Source: Bacilli bacterium
Lineage (GTDB): Bacteria; Bacillota_I; Bacilli_A; RF39; UBA660
Reading direction: 5' to 3'
NCBI GenBank assembly: GCA_017436345.1
Contig: JAFSDH010000005.1
Span: forward strand, 1-64,000
Length of the DNA stretch: 64,000 nt
Translations under genes and position numbers: made by a program
In this document: positions 43,058-52,449 of the stretch, one piece after another
Position numbering within the stretch: position 1 is the stretch's first letter
How the letters are laid out: each line of letters starts with the position of its first letter
Notes under the pieces: generated by a model
Told to the model about the DNA's origin: nothing
Database searches by the model: none
What the model saw: only the letters and a program-made list of their open reading frames with translations

Positions 43058-45224
43058 ATTTAACTTGTACTAAATCAGAATATACATATAAATTATCTAC
43101 ATCATATATTTTAAACATAACATAACAATTACTATCTACTGCAACCTTTTCAAATGTATAATCTGATACTTGGAAATTATCCTCTTCAAAAGAAGTTTCC
43201 CAATTATCAACAACAGAATTATTCACTAAAACATTATGATTCTTTCTCATAAAATTAATACTTTCATATTCATTAATATCTAAGAACATTCCCTTAGATT
43301 CTTCTTTACTTGTCATAAGAACTTTTGAAATAGCAACATCTTTATCAGTATTAAAATAAATATTAGCATTATGATTAGCAGTTGTACCTATTACTTCAGC
43401 ACTACTATATGCCTTACCATAAGCATTTCCATATAAAGTTAACATAACAGAACTATTATCTTCTTTATCAGTTACTTTAATTAAATCAGTATTTAAATCA
43501 ACTGTATAAGTATTCTTAGCAAGTTCAAATGTATCAGATACATAAACAGGTAAATAAGTACCATTACTATTCTTAGTAAAAATAGTATAAGATGCTTTAG
43601 CAAATTCATCGATATCAGTATTACTAATTTCTAATGTTGCTTGTTTATTAGTAACAGCTAATTTAATTTCATCTTTTCCAACAACTGAGAATCCTCCACC
43701 ATAAGCATCAGCTTGGTAATCATCAAACTCTTTAATAAAATTATAATAATCTGATAACCCATCTAAGTTCTTATATCCATTATAATGAATTTGTCTAACA
43801 TTAGAAGAACTATTATAAGGGAAATAAATAGCTAAACCATTAGAATGGGTATTATTACTCCAATTATATACAATAACATTATCTAACGCTGTTAAAACAG
43901 AATCAGCTTTATTAGATGAAATAGTTTTTAATTTACTAACTAAAGCATATAAATCAACAGTATCATAATCACTAGTACCAGATGCTGAACCATATTGATA
44001 TAAATTACTCCTAATCTTAGCTATAGAATAATAATTTAAATCAAGATTTAAATCATTAAATAATAAATTTAATTTATTTTCAAGTTCATCTACTTTTGTT
44101 AAATCAAGAATAGAATAAGTAGATATAGGGAAAACTTCATCTAAAGTTGAATTATACATCTTAGCTAATCTATTTAAATTATCTTCATATGAAGTAATAA
44201 ACTTTTTCCCAAAATCAACACCACTATCTTCAAGTGTTACATCATTTAAAAATCCAAGCAAATCACTACCAACTCCACCCCAAGTAACTTCTTCACTTGC
44301 TACAAAATAATTAGCATATGGAACAAATACAGTAGCCATTTCTAAAGTACTATTTAAACAGCTTCTAAAAACAACAGTTTCAAACTTATTATCTCCATTA
44401 AAATTACTCTTCTTTAAAGCATCACTAACTTCATTTAAATTTAAATAATCATTAAAATGAAGTTCATCAGAACTAATACCTAAAGCCCCTAATCCATGAT
44501 TCCACATAATTAAATCATATTTGTCAGCTTTATAATTTTCATATCCATAATCAAGCAAAGTTTGTAATGAAGAGGAATTACCCATACTAGCTTTCTTATA
44601 AGACTCTTTCTTAACAAATCCATCTTCTTCTAAAACATATATTGCATTTTCATCATTTTCTATATAATTATGCCAAGTCTTAGCTCCACCTGTATAAACA
44701 ACAATATTCATTTTATCTAAATCCACTTTTTTAGGATCAATGGCAGATAAATCATATGTCGCAAGTCCCATCTGACTTTCCAAATCAGACCCACACAAAT
44801 AAATCAAAACAGTTCTTGCATCAGCAACAATATTATCCTTATCCTCTTTACCTAAAAGTAAAACTGCAATAATAACAAGAATCAAAGCAATAACTACAAC
44901 TAAACAAATAATTAAAGTTTTATTATTTTTAGATTTATTATTCCCATTACCAGTATTAACTCCATTATTAAGATTAGGAACATTATTATAATTATTCATA
45001 TTATTAACAGGAACTTGATTAGAATAATTCATATTATTCATGTTACTTATATTATTCATAGTATTAATATTATTATTAACATTAGTACCCATACTAGAAT
45101 TAGTATTACTAAGATTAGAATTAATATTAGTACCTTTATTCATATTATTATTTACACTTGTACCACAATTAGGACAAAAAGTTGCATTTGTACTTATTTC
45201 TTTACCACAATTATTACAATACAT
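43056..45224 (-). CDS. zinc-ribbon membrane protein with clostripain (C11) domain
   Basis: 722 aa. Residues 1-25: a zinc ribbon (YCNNCGK ... FCPNCGT). Then an Asn/Met-rich linker to ~105, one TM helix (KTLIICLVVVIALILVIIAVLLL) and an extracytoplasmic C11 cysteine peptidase: DARTVLIYLCGSDLES, catalytic His in IMWNHGLG and Cys in FRSCLN. A beta domain ends the protein. Clostripain-type enzymes cut after Arg. The ATG at 45224 follows AGAGGTGTAA. The zinc ribbon in the cytoplasm with a protease outside is unusual. Confidence 0.85.
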   Translation of the reverse strand: MYCNNCGKEISTNATFCPNCGTSVNNNMNKGTNINSNLSNTNSSMGTNVNNNINTMNNISNMNNMNYSNQVPVNNMNNYNNVPNLNNGVNTGNGNNKSKNNKTLIICLVVVIALILVIIAVLLLGKEDKDNIVADARTVLIYLCGSDLESQMGLATYDLSAIDPKKVDLDKMNIVVYTGGAKTWHNYIENDENAIYVLEEDGFVKKESYKKASMGNSSSLQTLLDYGYENYKADKYDLIMWNHGLGALGISSDELHFNDYLNLNEVSDALKKSNFNGDNKFETVVFRSCLNSTLEMATVFVPYANYFVASEEVTWGGVGSDLLGFLNDVTLEDSGVDFGKKFITSYEDNLNRLAKMYNSTLDEVFPISTYSILDLTKVDELENKLNLLFNDLNLDLNYYSIAKIRSNLYQYGSASGTSDYDTVDLYALVSKLKTISSNKADSVLTALDNVIVYNWSNNTHSNGLAIYFPYNSSSNVRQIHYNGYKNLDGLSDYYNFIKEFDDYQADAYGGGFSVVGKDEIKLAVTNKQATLEISNTDIDEFAKASYTIFTKNSNGTYLPVYVSDTFELAKNTYTVDLNTDLIKVTDKEDNSSVMLTLYGNAYGKAYSSAEVIGTTANHNANIYFNTDKDVAISKVLMTSKEESKGMFLDINEYESINFMRKNHNVLVNNSVVDNWETSFEEDNFQVSDYTFEKVAVDSNCYVMFKIYDVDNLYVYSDLVQVK

Positions 45225-45262
45225 ATTTACACCTCTATATTCTAAACAAATTATATCATAAA

Positions 45263-45293
45263 ATAAAAAAAGAAAGTATACAAACTTTCTATC
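45263..45293 (-). terminator. terminator
   Basis: AGAAAGTTTGTATACTTTCT then TTTTTT on the minus strand, after the 45289 gene. Confidence 0.75.
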
Positions 45294-45516
45294 TTGCCAT
45301 AGCAGGCATGCCTGGTTCTCCAAAATTATCAGCACTATAACAACTTGCAGCAAAAGTACATAATATACTACCTAAACCGGCTGCAATAGCAACACCCTTT
45401 GTAACTGGATTTTTAACTAAATTACAAACACCAGCAATTGCTGTAAAAGTTGCTGATGCTATTTTTAAATTTCTTATTTTCTTTTCTTCTGTTGTTAATT
45501 CTACCTTATCTTCCAT
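45289..45516 (-). CDS. small membrane protein, paralogue 1
   Basis: 75 aa starting MEDKVELTTEEKKIRNLKI, with two weakly hydrophobic helices (SATFTAIAGVCNLVKNP; GVAIAAGLGSILCTFAASC). It is a paralogue of the 45585 gene (shared ...NPVxxGVxxAAxLGxIL). ATG at 45516 follows AGGAGTG. Confidence 0.6.
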   Translation of the reverse strand: MEDKVELTTEEKKIRNLKIASATFTAIAGVCNLVKNPVTKGVAIAAGLGSILCTFAASCYSADNFGEPGMPAMAR

Positions 45517-45546
45517 ACAATCACTCCTATTATAAGTATACATATA

Positions 45547-45574
45547 AAAAAAGACTGTTACCAGTCTTTTAATT
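45547..45574 (-). terminator. terminator
   Basis: AAAGACTG-GTAA-CAGTCTTT and TTTT on the minus strand, after the 45585 gene. Confidence 0.75.
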
Positions 45575-45584
45575 TAATTTTACA

Positions 45585-45821
45585 TTATCTTACAGCTACG
45601 GCTTTAGAACTATTAGGAGTACTTAAAGTATCTTCAGCATTATCAATTACAGATTCCGCTAAAATAGTTCCCAAATTAGCAGCTACAGAAACTCCTAACA
45701 TAACAGGATTTTGTACAAGAGCTGTTACACAAGCTAATATCCCTAAACCTGCTTTAAAAACTCTTAAATTTTTTAACTTTTGTTTCTTTTCTTGTAAATT
45801 ATCTGCTTTTACTTCTTTCAT
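45585..45821 (-). CDS. small membrane protein, paralogue 2
   Basis: 78 aa (MKEVKADNLQEKKQKLKNLR...), the same charged N-terminus and two-helix plan as its neighbour, with VQNPVMLGVSVAANLGTIL. ATG at 45821 follows GGGAGTGAG. Tandem duplication is the simplest explanation. Function unknown. Confidence 0.6.
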   Translation of the reverse strand: MKEVKADNLQEKKQKLKNLRVFKAGLGILACVTALVQNPVMLGVSVAANLGTILAESVIDNAEDTLSTPNSSKAVAVR

Positions 45822-45851
45822 ACTACTCACTCCCTATAATTCTAAAAACAT

Positions 45852-45875
45852 AAAAGGGCCATTACTAGCCCTTAT
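45852..45875 (-). terminator. terminator of the Ord-like gene
   Basis: AAGGGCTAGTAATGGCCCTT with TTATG on the minus strand, after the dehydrogenase. Confidence 0.65.
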
Positions 45876-45876
45876 A

Positions 45877-46953
45877 TTATTTTACATAAGTATTTAATGC
45901 ATTTACTCTATAAGCTAGATCTCCCATATTAGCAGTAGGAACAAATCCTGGTTCTGCATTTATTAAATCAGGTAAACGGTTAACAACACTAGCACAAGTA
46001 AGTTCAACAGTAGCTGGACGTTGTACAGTAACAGTAGTTTCTGGTTCACCAACAATTGTCCATTCATTTACATCGAATTCATCTGGTGCATATACTTTAC
46101 CTACACACTTAGTTTCAAGTGTAATTCCTTCTTCAGTTTCAGTAGTAACTACAGCACTCATACCTGTAGCATCTCCTGCTTTAACATCCATTCCTAAAGT
46201 AGTAGAATGAATATCTTCATGATATGTTTCAGGTACACATTTTTGTGATTGACTTACTACATGTAAACCTAATTTTTCACATAGCCATCCATTTACATTC
46301 CACATGTAACTTGGAGCATATGTACCACCGTCAATTAAAGCTTGTCTTTCTTCTGCGCTCATTCTATCTACACTAGCAATTTTTTCATCAAATTCTGCTA
46401 AAGTTAAACCAGCACCATGAGCTTCAGCTAAGGCAATACCATAGTCTTCTACATTATACCAAGATTCACCAATAATTTTAGTAATCTTATGAGTAGAAGC
46501 TGCAATAGCAGTAACTAATTGTCCCCAATATATATCTTGGTATCCACTACCAGTAATAGTACAATTATTTTCTTTAGCTAACTTATCAATTTTAGCCGTT
46601 AAGTTTGGATTAGAATTCCAAGAATCAAATGCTTCTTCACAAGTAGTAATAGCATTAATTCCAAGTTCTGCACAAAGCATTAAAGGTACTTCTAAGTCAC
46701 TTAATAAACTCATAGTAGTAACAATACATGCATCTGGTTTTAATTCAGCTAATAATTCTCTAGCATTATCCGCATGAGTTACTACAACACCTTTATTTTC
46801 GCATTCCATGATTTCACCAATATCTTTTCCAATTACAGCTGGATTAATATCGATAGCACCAACGATTTCTGCTCCTTTCTCGTAAACATATCTCATTGTA
46901 TATTTACTCATTTTACCACATCCGTATTGAACAATACGCATTTTTCTTTCCAT
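45877..46953 (-). CDS. 2,4-diaminopentanoate dehydrogenase-like (Ord)
   Basis: 358 aa. Rossmann motif VQYGCGKMSKYTMRYV and a dihydrodipicolinate-reductase-like fold, with the catalytic region GSGYQDIYWGQL and HGAGLTLAEFDEKIAS as in Ord of ornithine fermentation. Family knowledge: Ord deaminates 2,4-diaminopentanoate with NAD(P). Other steps (OrtAB, OraSE) are not in the window, so the role is uncertain. Its base composition looks less AT-rich than its neighbours, perhaps acquired. Confidence 0.75.
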   Translation of the reverse strand: MERKMRIVQYGCGKMSKYTMRYVYEKGAEIVGAIDINPAVIGKDIGEIMECENKGVVVTHADNARELLAELKPDACIVTTMSLLSDLEVPLMLCAELGINAITTCEEAFDSWNSNPNLTAKIDKLAKENNCTITGSGYQDIYWGQLVTAIAASTHKITKIIGESWYNVEDYGIALAEAHGAGLTLAEFDEKIASVDRMSAEERQALIDGGTYAPSYMWNVNGWLCEKLGLHVVSQSQKCVPETYHEDIHSTTLGMDVKAGDATGMSAVVTTETEEGITLETKCVGKVYAPDEFDVNEWTIVGEPETTVTVQRPATVELTCASVVNRLPDLINAEPGFVPTANMGDLAYRVNALNTYVK

Positions 46954-47053
46954 TTAATCATCTCCTATGATTACATTATTACAAATCTTTTTTTCAAAAA
47001 CAATACCTGTAGAAAAAAATTAACATACACTTTACAACAATTTTTTCCACAAC

Positions 47054-47731
47054 CTATTTTATCTTTAAACTTCGCAAATAACTTTTATAAACAGGATTAA
47101 TCTGATAAGATTCAATTGCTTTTTGAATTGATTTATTATGTATCCATTTATCTAATTTCTTATCTATAAATATTTCTATAGTAGAATCATATTGTTTCAT
47201 TAAAGCAAAAGAAAAATACCAAGCTTGAGCCATTTTCACATAATAATCATCATTCTCTATATTTAAAACAATTTCATTTATCTCTTTATCAAATTTTACA
47301 TCTAAATAAAAACTTAATAAAGTAACAATTGCAAATCTAATAGAATAAACTTCCTTAGTATTTATCCAGTCTTTTACTTTATCTAATATACGATTAAGAT
47401 CTTTATTAAAGGCTTTAGGCTTAAGTAAATCACAAGTAGCCCAATTATCTATATATGGTAAAAAAACATCTAATTCATTTAATAATTCATCAAGTTCCTT
47501 ATACTCAGATAATATACATGAGTGGAGAGTATTTTCTTCATAATAATAATGCGGTAAATCTTTTATAAATTCTTTATAACTACCATCATTAATCATTTCT
47601 TTAGCAATTTTTCTAAGAATAGGAGTTCTTACTCCAATAAATCTTTCTTTGTCTATATTAGGTATCAAACTGCTATGAAAATCCCTATATTTTAAATCTT
47701 GATATTTATAAAGTTCATTAATCAAATCCAT
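47054..47731 (-). CDS. alkD: DNA alkylation repair protein (AlkD)
   Basis: 225-aa HEAT-repeat protein. Conserved IGVRTPILRKIAKEM, NWATCDLL (catalytic-type Asp and Trp region), VKMAQAWYFSFAL and the helix end NPVYKSYLRSLK. Removes 3- and 7-alkyl purines from DNA. Monocistronic; no AdaA/AlkA neighbour. Confidence 0.9.
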   Translation of the reverse strand: MDLINELYKYQDLKYRDFHSSLIPNIDKERFIGVRTPILRKIAKEMINDGSYKEFIKDLPHYYYEENTLHSCILSEYKELDELLNELDVFLPYIDNWATCDLLKPKAFNKDLNRILDKVKDWINTKEVYSIRFAIVTLLSFYLDVKFDKEINEIVLNIENDDYYVKMAQAWYFSFALMKQYDSTIEIFIDKKLDKWIHNKSIQKAIESYQINPVYKSYLRSLKIK

Positions 47732-47756
47732 ATAATCACCAATTTAATTATACATA

Positions 47757-47786
47757 AAAAAAGAGAAAAATAATATTTTCTCTTTC
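47757..47786 (-). terminator. terminator of the beta-helix protein gene
   Basis: AAAGAGAAAATATTATTTTTCTCTTT followed by TTTT on the minus strand. Confidence 0.75.
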
Positions 47787-47796
47787 AGTTATAAAG

Positions 47797-50340
47797 TCAT
47801 AAATATTTTTTCTTATTAAATCCATACAAACATATTATCGATACAAAACTTATAATAACCATTACAAAATAAATACCAATATCGGATGTATTTGTATTCG
47901 GATTTACAGGAAGAATATCATATATTTGCTCTATTGAATCATTATTGATTGTTAATACAGCTTTATATTTTCCTTCATTTATAGGAGCTCCATCTATTTT
48001 TTCCCACTTTCCATTTTTTTCCACATAATAAGATAAACTATACTTATCATTCTCTATATTAAGTTCATTTTCAATTACTACTTCAATTTTTTTACCATGA
48101 TAAGTAATATTATTTGGAGCACTTAAACTTATCTTTTTACCTAAATGGCCACATTCACATTGTTCATATATAGCATTTTCATATTTTACTAAACTTCCAT
48201 CATATACATGCTTATGTTCTTCCCATCTACCATAAACATTAACGCTACCAATTGAATCAACTTTTTCTTTCGAAACAACATAATCCCATTCAGTAGTATA
48301 AGCACTATCAGAATATAATTTTAATTCATAACCATCTTCAGTTATTAAATGTTTTAAAAAGAATTCTTTTTTTGTAAAAGTTTTTTCATCTACATAAACA
48401 TATTTTCTTGACTCCCAATTATAACCTTCTACCTCTTCTATATCTTTATATATTATACTTACAAGTATTTTATCATTATTAATTTTTATATCTTTAACAT
48501 CTGAATTTTTAGTAATATTTACATTTTCATCTAATATAGTCGAATCAGTATTAATATGACCATTAAGCACACCATCAATTTTAATATCATTTTTATGCCA
48601 TAAATCAATATTTGCAGTATTTTCTCCTTTAAAAATAACTGTCCATGGAAGATTTATATCATCCGCATCTTTCTTACGTATTAATATATCTGTTGAAGAA
48701 TTCTTTGTTCCTTTAAACTCAACATTTTCAAAAGTAACAGCTGCTGGTCTTCCTTCAAATGCAACCTCTTGATTATAAGATTGAACATCAACAACTCCTC
48801 GTGATACATACTCATCAACAAAAGTGCAATTCTTAAAGTGCGTATCAGCAGAATAAAGCAAAATAGAATTATAAGTTGCTTTATTTTCTATAAATTTAGT
48901 ATTAAAAATTTCCTGCACAATAGATGAACCATGATCAGCTAAAGTACTAGCTGCACCAATATTTTTTTCAAATACACAATTATCAAACTTAATAAGTATT
49001 GAATGTGAAATTTCATAAGGATAATCCATATATGAAGAAACTGTACCACAGGAAGAACTATAATGAATACCAACATTTTTTCTAAAAGTAGTATTAGTTA
49101 TAGTAAGTTCAGCCTCATGATTTTCAATTGAAGATCCATCATTTCCAACCCAATTTCCTTCAAACAAGCAATTATCTGCAGTAAAATCTGTAAACTCAAG
49201 ATTTAATTTCTCTAGCATAGAATAATATTCACCAGAAGATTGATTGTTAATTAAAATTGCTCCACCTTTTCCACCAGTAACAGTGTTATTAATAAAATTC
49301 GTTTTAGTTAAAGCAACTTTTTTTACATTATATAAAAACATTGCACCACCATTACTAGAATAATTAGAACTAATAGTAGAATTATCAATAACAATATTGT
49401 TTACAGAATATCCAGTTTGACCAACTTTAATATTACTACCAATATATAAGGCACCACCCTTACTAGACCTATTATGATTTAAAGTAGCACCATTTAATGT
49501 TAAATTACCATTAACAACATTTATAGCTCCACCATTTCCATTAACATAACTATTATTTATATTAGAATGATTAAGATATAAATTCCCCTTTGTAATAATT
49601 GGAGAAAGATTTAATTTAATATCAGTAGAATCAGAACCAGAAACTAACGGAATAGATGTACTTTTATTAAAAACATTAATCGCGTCATAATTAACTTTAA
49701 ATCCAGTTGAACCACCATCTATCGTTAAATCAACAATTGTTAAAGAAGCATCAGCTTCTACTACAAAAATAGAATTTAACCATGAAGAACCACTTTTCAA
49801 AGTATTCTTCATTCCATTTATTATAATATCCTTTCCAGTAATATAAGCTCCACCATCAATACTCATATCTTCTGTTATTTTAATCGTATCGCCAGTAACT
49901 GCTGCATCTACTGCATGTTGTAATTTACTATAATTATTTACTTTTGAATTATTTCTCCATAATTCTATCTTACCACTAGCATCTGCTATTGGCGTATTCT
50001 CAGCACTAAAAACTGTATAATCATATAAATAAACAGTTGCTCCGTCATGTTTGTATGTCATTACAGCACCACTTACTATCTTTGTCTCATTAACTTGATA
50101 AAAAGTCACACTTTTTTTATCAGTACCTAATTTACCAGTCAATGTAGAACCCTTTTCCGATGTATTTAACGTTAATGCATAAACATCATCATACATAATT
50201 GTATTATCTTCATTTACTACTATTTTATGCCCATCTTTCGATGTATAAGTTCCAGTATTTAAACTTAAAGCATCTACTTTTGCATTAAAAAAGAAACAAG
50301 ATAAAATACATAATAAACTCAAACAAAATTTCTTTTTCAT
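47797..50340 (-). CDS. large beta-helix surface protein with sorting-like C-terminus
   Basis: 847 aa. Signal peptide (KFCLSLLCILSCFFFNAKVDA), ~100-residue N-terminal domain, then a right-handed parallel beta-helix (residues ~130-600) with pectate-lyase-like repeats such as GGAINVVNGNLTLNGATLNHN, SSKGGALYI, SSNGGAMFL and GGKGGAILI. Then domains with EHKHVYD and CECGHLG, and a C-terminus NPNTNTSD, TM helix, basic KKKYL that looks like an N/LPxT-type sortase signal. Likely wall-linked polysaccharide-binding or degrading protein. Confidence 0.75.
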   Translation of the reverse strand: MKKKFCLSLLCILSCFFFNAKVDALSLNTGTYTSKDGHKIVVNEDNTIMYDDVYALTLNTSEKGSTLTGKLGTDKKSVTFYQVNETKIVSGAVMTYKHDGATVYLYDYTVFSAENTPIADASGKIELWRNNSKVNNYSKLQHAVDAAVTGDTIKITEDMSIDGGAYITGKDIIINGMKNTLKSGSSWLNSIFVVEADASLTIVDLTIDGGSTGFKVNYDAINVFNKSTSIPLVSGSDSTDIKLNLSPIITKGNLYLNHSNINNSYVNGNGGAINVVNGNLTLNGATLNHNRSSKGGALYIGSNIKVGQTGYSVNNIVIDNSTISSNYSSNGGAMFLYNVKKVALTKTNFINNTVTGGKGGAILINNQSSGEYYSMLEKLNLEFTDFTADNCLFEGNWVGNDGSSIENHEAELTITNTTFRKNVGIHYSSSCGTVSSYMDYPYEISHSILIKFDNCVFEKNIGAASTLADHGSSIVQEIFNTKFIENKATYNSILLYSADTHFKNCTFVDEYVSRGVVDVQSYNQEVAFEGRPAAVTFENVEFKGTKNSSTDILIRKKDADDINLPWTVIFKGENTANIDLWHKNDIKIDGVLNGHINTDSTILDENVNITKNSDVKDIKINNDKILVSIIYKDIEEVEGYNWESRKYVYVDEKTFTKKEFFLKHLITEDGYELKLYSDSAYTTEWDYVVSKEKVDSIGSVNVYGRWEEHKHVYDGSLVKYENAIYEQCECGHLGKKISLSAPNNITYHGKKIEVVIENELNIENDKYSLSYYVEKNGKWEKIDGAPINEGKYKAVLTINNDSIEQIYDILPVNPNTNTSDIGIYFVMVIISFVSIICLYGFNKKKYL

Positions 50341-50383
50341 ATTATACTCTCCTATTCTAATTAAATTATACCAAAAAAATTTA

Positions 50384-50410
50384 AAAAAAAAGAGTATTAC
50401 TACTCTTTTT
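50384..50410 (-). terminator. terminator of the HAD gene
   Basis: AAAAGAGTAGTAATACTCTTTT then TTTTT on the minus strand. Confidence 0.8.
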
Positions 50411-50954
50411 TCTTTTTCTCTAATACTTTTTTTAGTACTCCAACTAAATTATTAACAGATTTTTCATAATCTCCAAGTTCTCTATATCTATAAGTAACTC
50501 TATTCAAAGTATTTAGATTAACACCTTTAAAAAATAATTTATCTTTATCTTTTTCTCTTAATCCAACCCACATATTAGGTCTAAAATAATTTAAACACAT
50601 CATCTTATAATCATTATGATATTCATCATCTAAAATAACATAATTACATGAACTATTTCTTCTTAAATAATCAATGATACCTATAGCACGCGAAGACAAA
50701 GAAACATCTCCAAGTTCTCCATTAAAATTAGGATTAATATAGTCATATACATCTATTCCAACTGAAGATAATTTTTTTGTTGTTTTATCTCTTCTAGCTT
50801 TAGTTCCGGTTCCTTGCCAAGAACTTATCACAACGACCTTAGCATCATTTTCTTTAACTAACTCTTTTAAAACATTAACACTTTCTAAAACAAAGTCATC
50901 ACTACTATTATCATTTAAAACACCATCTATATCTAAAAATATGATATTTTTCAT
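50400..50954 (-). CDS. HAD-like protein (Swiss-Army-Knife RNA repair HAD)
   Basis: 184 aa. HAD motif I FLDIDGVLND, motif II VVISSWQG, motif III/IV YVILDDEYHN; this variant matches the HAD domain of SAK RNA-repair-type proteins (pfam18143-like), here as a single-domain phosphatase. ATG at 50954 follows GAGGG. Substrate unknown. Confidence 0.8.
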   Translation of the reverse strand: MKNIIFLDIDGVLNDNSSDDFVLESVNVLKELVKENDAKVVVISSWQGTGTKARRDKTTKKLSSVGIDVYDYINPNFNGELGDVSLSSRAIGIIDYLRRNSSCNYVILDDEYHNDYKMMCLNYFRPNMWVGLREKDKDKLFFKGVNLNTLNRVTYRYRELGDYEKSVNNLVGVLKKVLEKKKKE

Positions 50955-50989
50955 AGACATCCCTCAAATCAGGCATATTATAACATAAA

Positions 50990-51021
50990 AAGAAAAAAAG
51001 TTAAACTAGTTAACTTTTTCA
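50990..51021 (-). terminator. terminator of the flavin reductase-rubredoxin gene
   Basis: AAAAAGTTAACTAGTTTAACTTTTT then CTTTTT on the minus strand. Confidence 0.75.
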
Positions 51022-51638
51022 AAAGCTTCAACTCCTTGACCACAAATTGGACATTTAAAATCAAGAGGTAATTCTTCTCCTTCATAAATATATCCACATA
51101 TCATACATTTCCATCTATTACCTTTAATTTCTTCTACAATATCTTCAATATAAGTAGGAGCTTTCTTAGGACTACTTCCCTTTAATACTTCATGATAAAA
51201 TTTATAAGTCATTACCATCTTATCATCATATTTATCCATATTAAGAACTTGTCCAATAAAAATAGTATGTGTTTCAGTTTCAAGTTCACTAATAACTTGA
51301 CATGTAATATATCCATTAGAATCTTTTATTACTGGAAGATTATCAACAACACTATAAGAAATATCTTTATACTTATCAATATCCTTACTACTAGAAAAAC
51401 CAAAAGTACCTATAATATTAGGATTACTTTCTTCATTTAAAATAGATACTGAAAACTTATTACTTTCCTTAATACACTTATTTGTATAGTTATCATGATT
51501 AATACTTATAGCAATAGTTGCTGGATTCGATGTTATTTGCATAACACTATTAGCAATACATCCAACAAATCTATCTTTATCTAAACTACCAACAACATAT
51601 ACACCATAAGTTAAATCTCTAAGAATCTTATTATTCAT
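51006..51638 (-). CDS. flavin reductase-rubredoxin fusion (Hrb type)
   Basis: 210 aa. N-terminal flavin reductase domain (LRDLTYGVYVVGS ... GCIANSVMQITSNP) and C-terminal rubredoxin with WKCMICGYIYEGEE and FKCPICGQG (two CxxC for iron). This high-molecular-weight rubredoxin passes electrons to flavodiiron proteins in oxygen or NO detoxification. Implies an anaerobe. Confidence 0.93.
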   Translation of the reverse strand: MNNKILRDLTYGVYVVGSLDKDRFVGCIANSVMQITSNPATIAISINHDNYTNKCIKESNKFSVSILNEESNPNIIGTFGFSSSKDIDKYKDISYSVVDNLPVIKDSNGYITCQVISELETETHTIFIGQVLNMDKYDDKMVMTYKFYHEVLKGSSPKKAPTYIEDIVEEIKGNRWKCMICGYIYEGEELPLDFKCPICGQGVEAFEKVN

Positions 51639-51646
51639 ATAACCTC

Positions 51647-52381
51647 CTAGTTCATAGCTGCCCCATCAACAGATAAAATTTCCCCAGTTACATAACTAGC
51701 CATATCGCTTGCTAAAAACAAGAAGGCATTCGCAATATCTTCTGGTTTACCAACTCTTCCAAGAGGAATAGTTTTAATAAGTGGTTCAATTATTTCCTTA
51801 GGTAAATTCTTAACCATATCAGTTTCTGTAATACCTGGCGCAACAGCGTTAACTCTAATGTTATATTTACCAAGTTCACGCGCTAAAGACTTAGTCATAC
51901 CATTAACCGCATATTTACTAGCTGGATACATAACTCCACTAGGTTGCCCATAAATACTTACCATTGAACTTGTATTTAAAATAGCTCCACCATTTTCTTT
52001 CATATACTCAACTGCTACTTTTGAACAATTATATACAGCCTTAATATTTAAATCTACTAATTTATTATATTCATCTTCCGTATATTTATCAAAAGGCATA
52101 GAAGAACTTACACCAGCATTATTTATTAACACATCTAACTTTCCATATTTTTCGACTACTTTTTCAAAAGCTACTTTTACTTCTTCTAAACTAGATAAAT
52201 TAGGATATAATCCCATTACTTCATATCCCTCTTCTTTTAATGAAGCTACTGCTTTATTAACACTTTCTTCACGTGATCCAAATAATATAACTTCTGCTTT
52301 ATTTTCTAAAAACTTTTTTACGATACTGTAACCTATACCTCTAGTACCACCTGTTACAATAACAACTTTTTTATCTAACAT
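51647..52381 (-). CDS. short-chain dehydrogenase/reductase (FabG-like)
   Basis: 244 aa. TGGTRGIGYSI (NAD(P) motif), NNAG, catalytic Ser in NTSSMVS and YxxxK as YPASKYAVN. C-terminal SDMASYVTGEILSVDGA is typical of FabG. The ATG at 52381 follows GGAGG. Substrate not certain, though 3-oxoacyl-ACP reductase is likely. Confidence 0.9.
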   Translation of the reverse strand: MLDKKVVIVTGGTRGIGYSIVKKFLENKAEVILFGSREESVNKAVASLKEEGYEVMGLYPNLSSLEEVKVAFEKVVEKYGKLDVLINNAGVSSSMPFDKYTEDEYNKLVDLNIKAVYNCSKVAVEYMKENGGAILNTSSMVSIYGQPSGVMYPASKYAVNGMTKSLARELGKYNIRVNAVAPGITETDMVKNLPKEIIEPLIKTIPLGRVGKPEDIANAFLFLASDMASYVTGEILSVDGAAMN

Positions 52382-52407
52382 AATCATACCTCCATATTTA
52401 TAATAAC

Positions 52408-52438
52408 AAAAAAAACAGTTATACAAAACTGTTTTTAA
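52408..52438 (-). terminator. terminator of the Bat-like operon
   Basis: AAACAGTTTTGTATAACTGTTT and TTTTT on the minus strand, after 52450. Confidence 0.75.
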
Positions 52439-52449
52439 ATTAATTTTTA

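Noticed and set aside
45015-45261. Antisense ORFs over the Asn-rich linker of the C11 protease
   Set aside because: They are low-complexity reverse-frame shadows without RBS.
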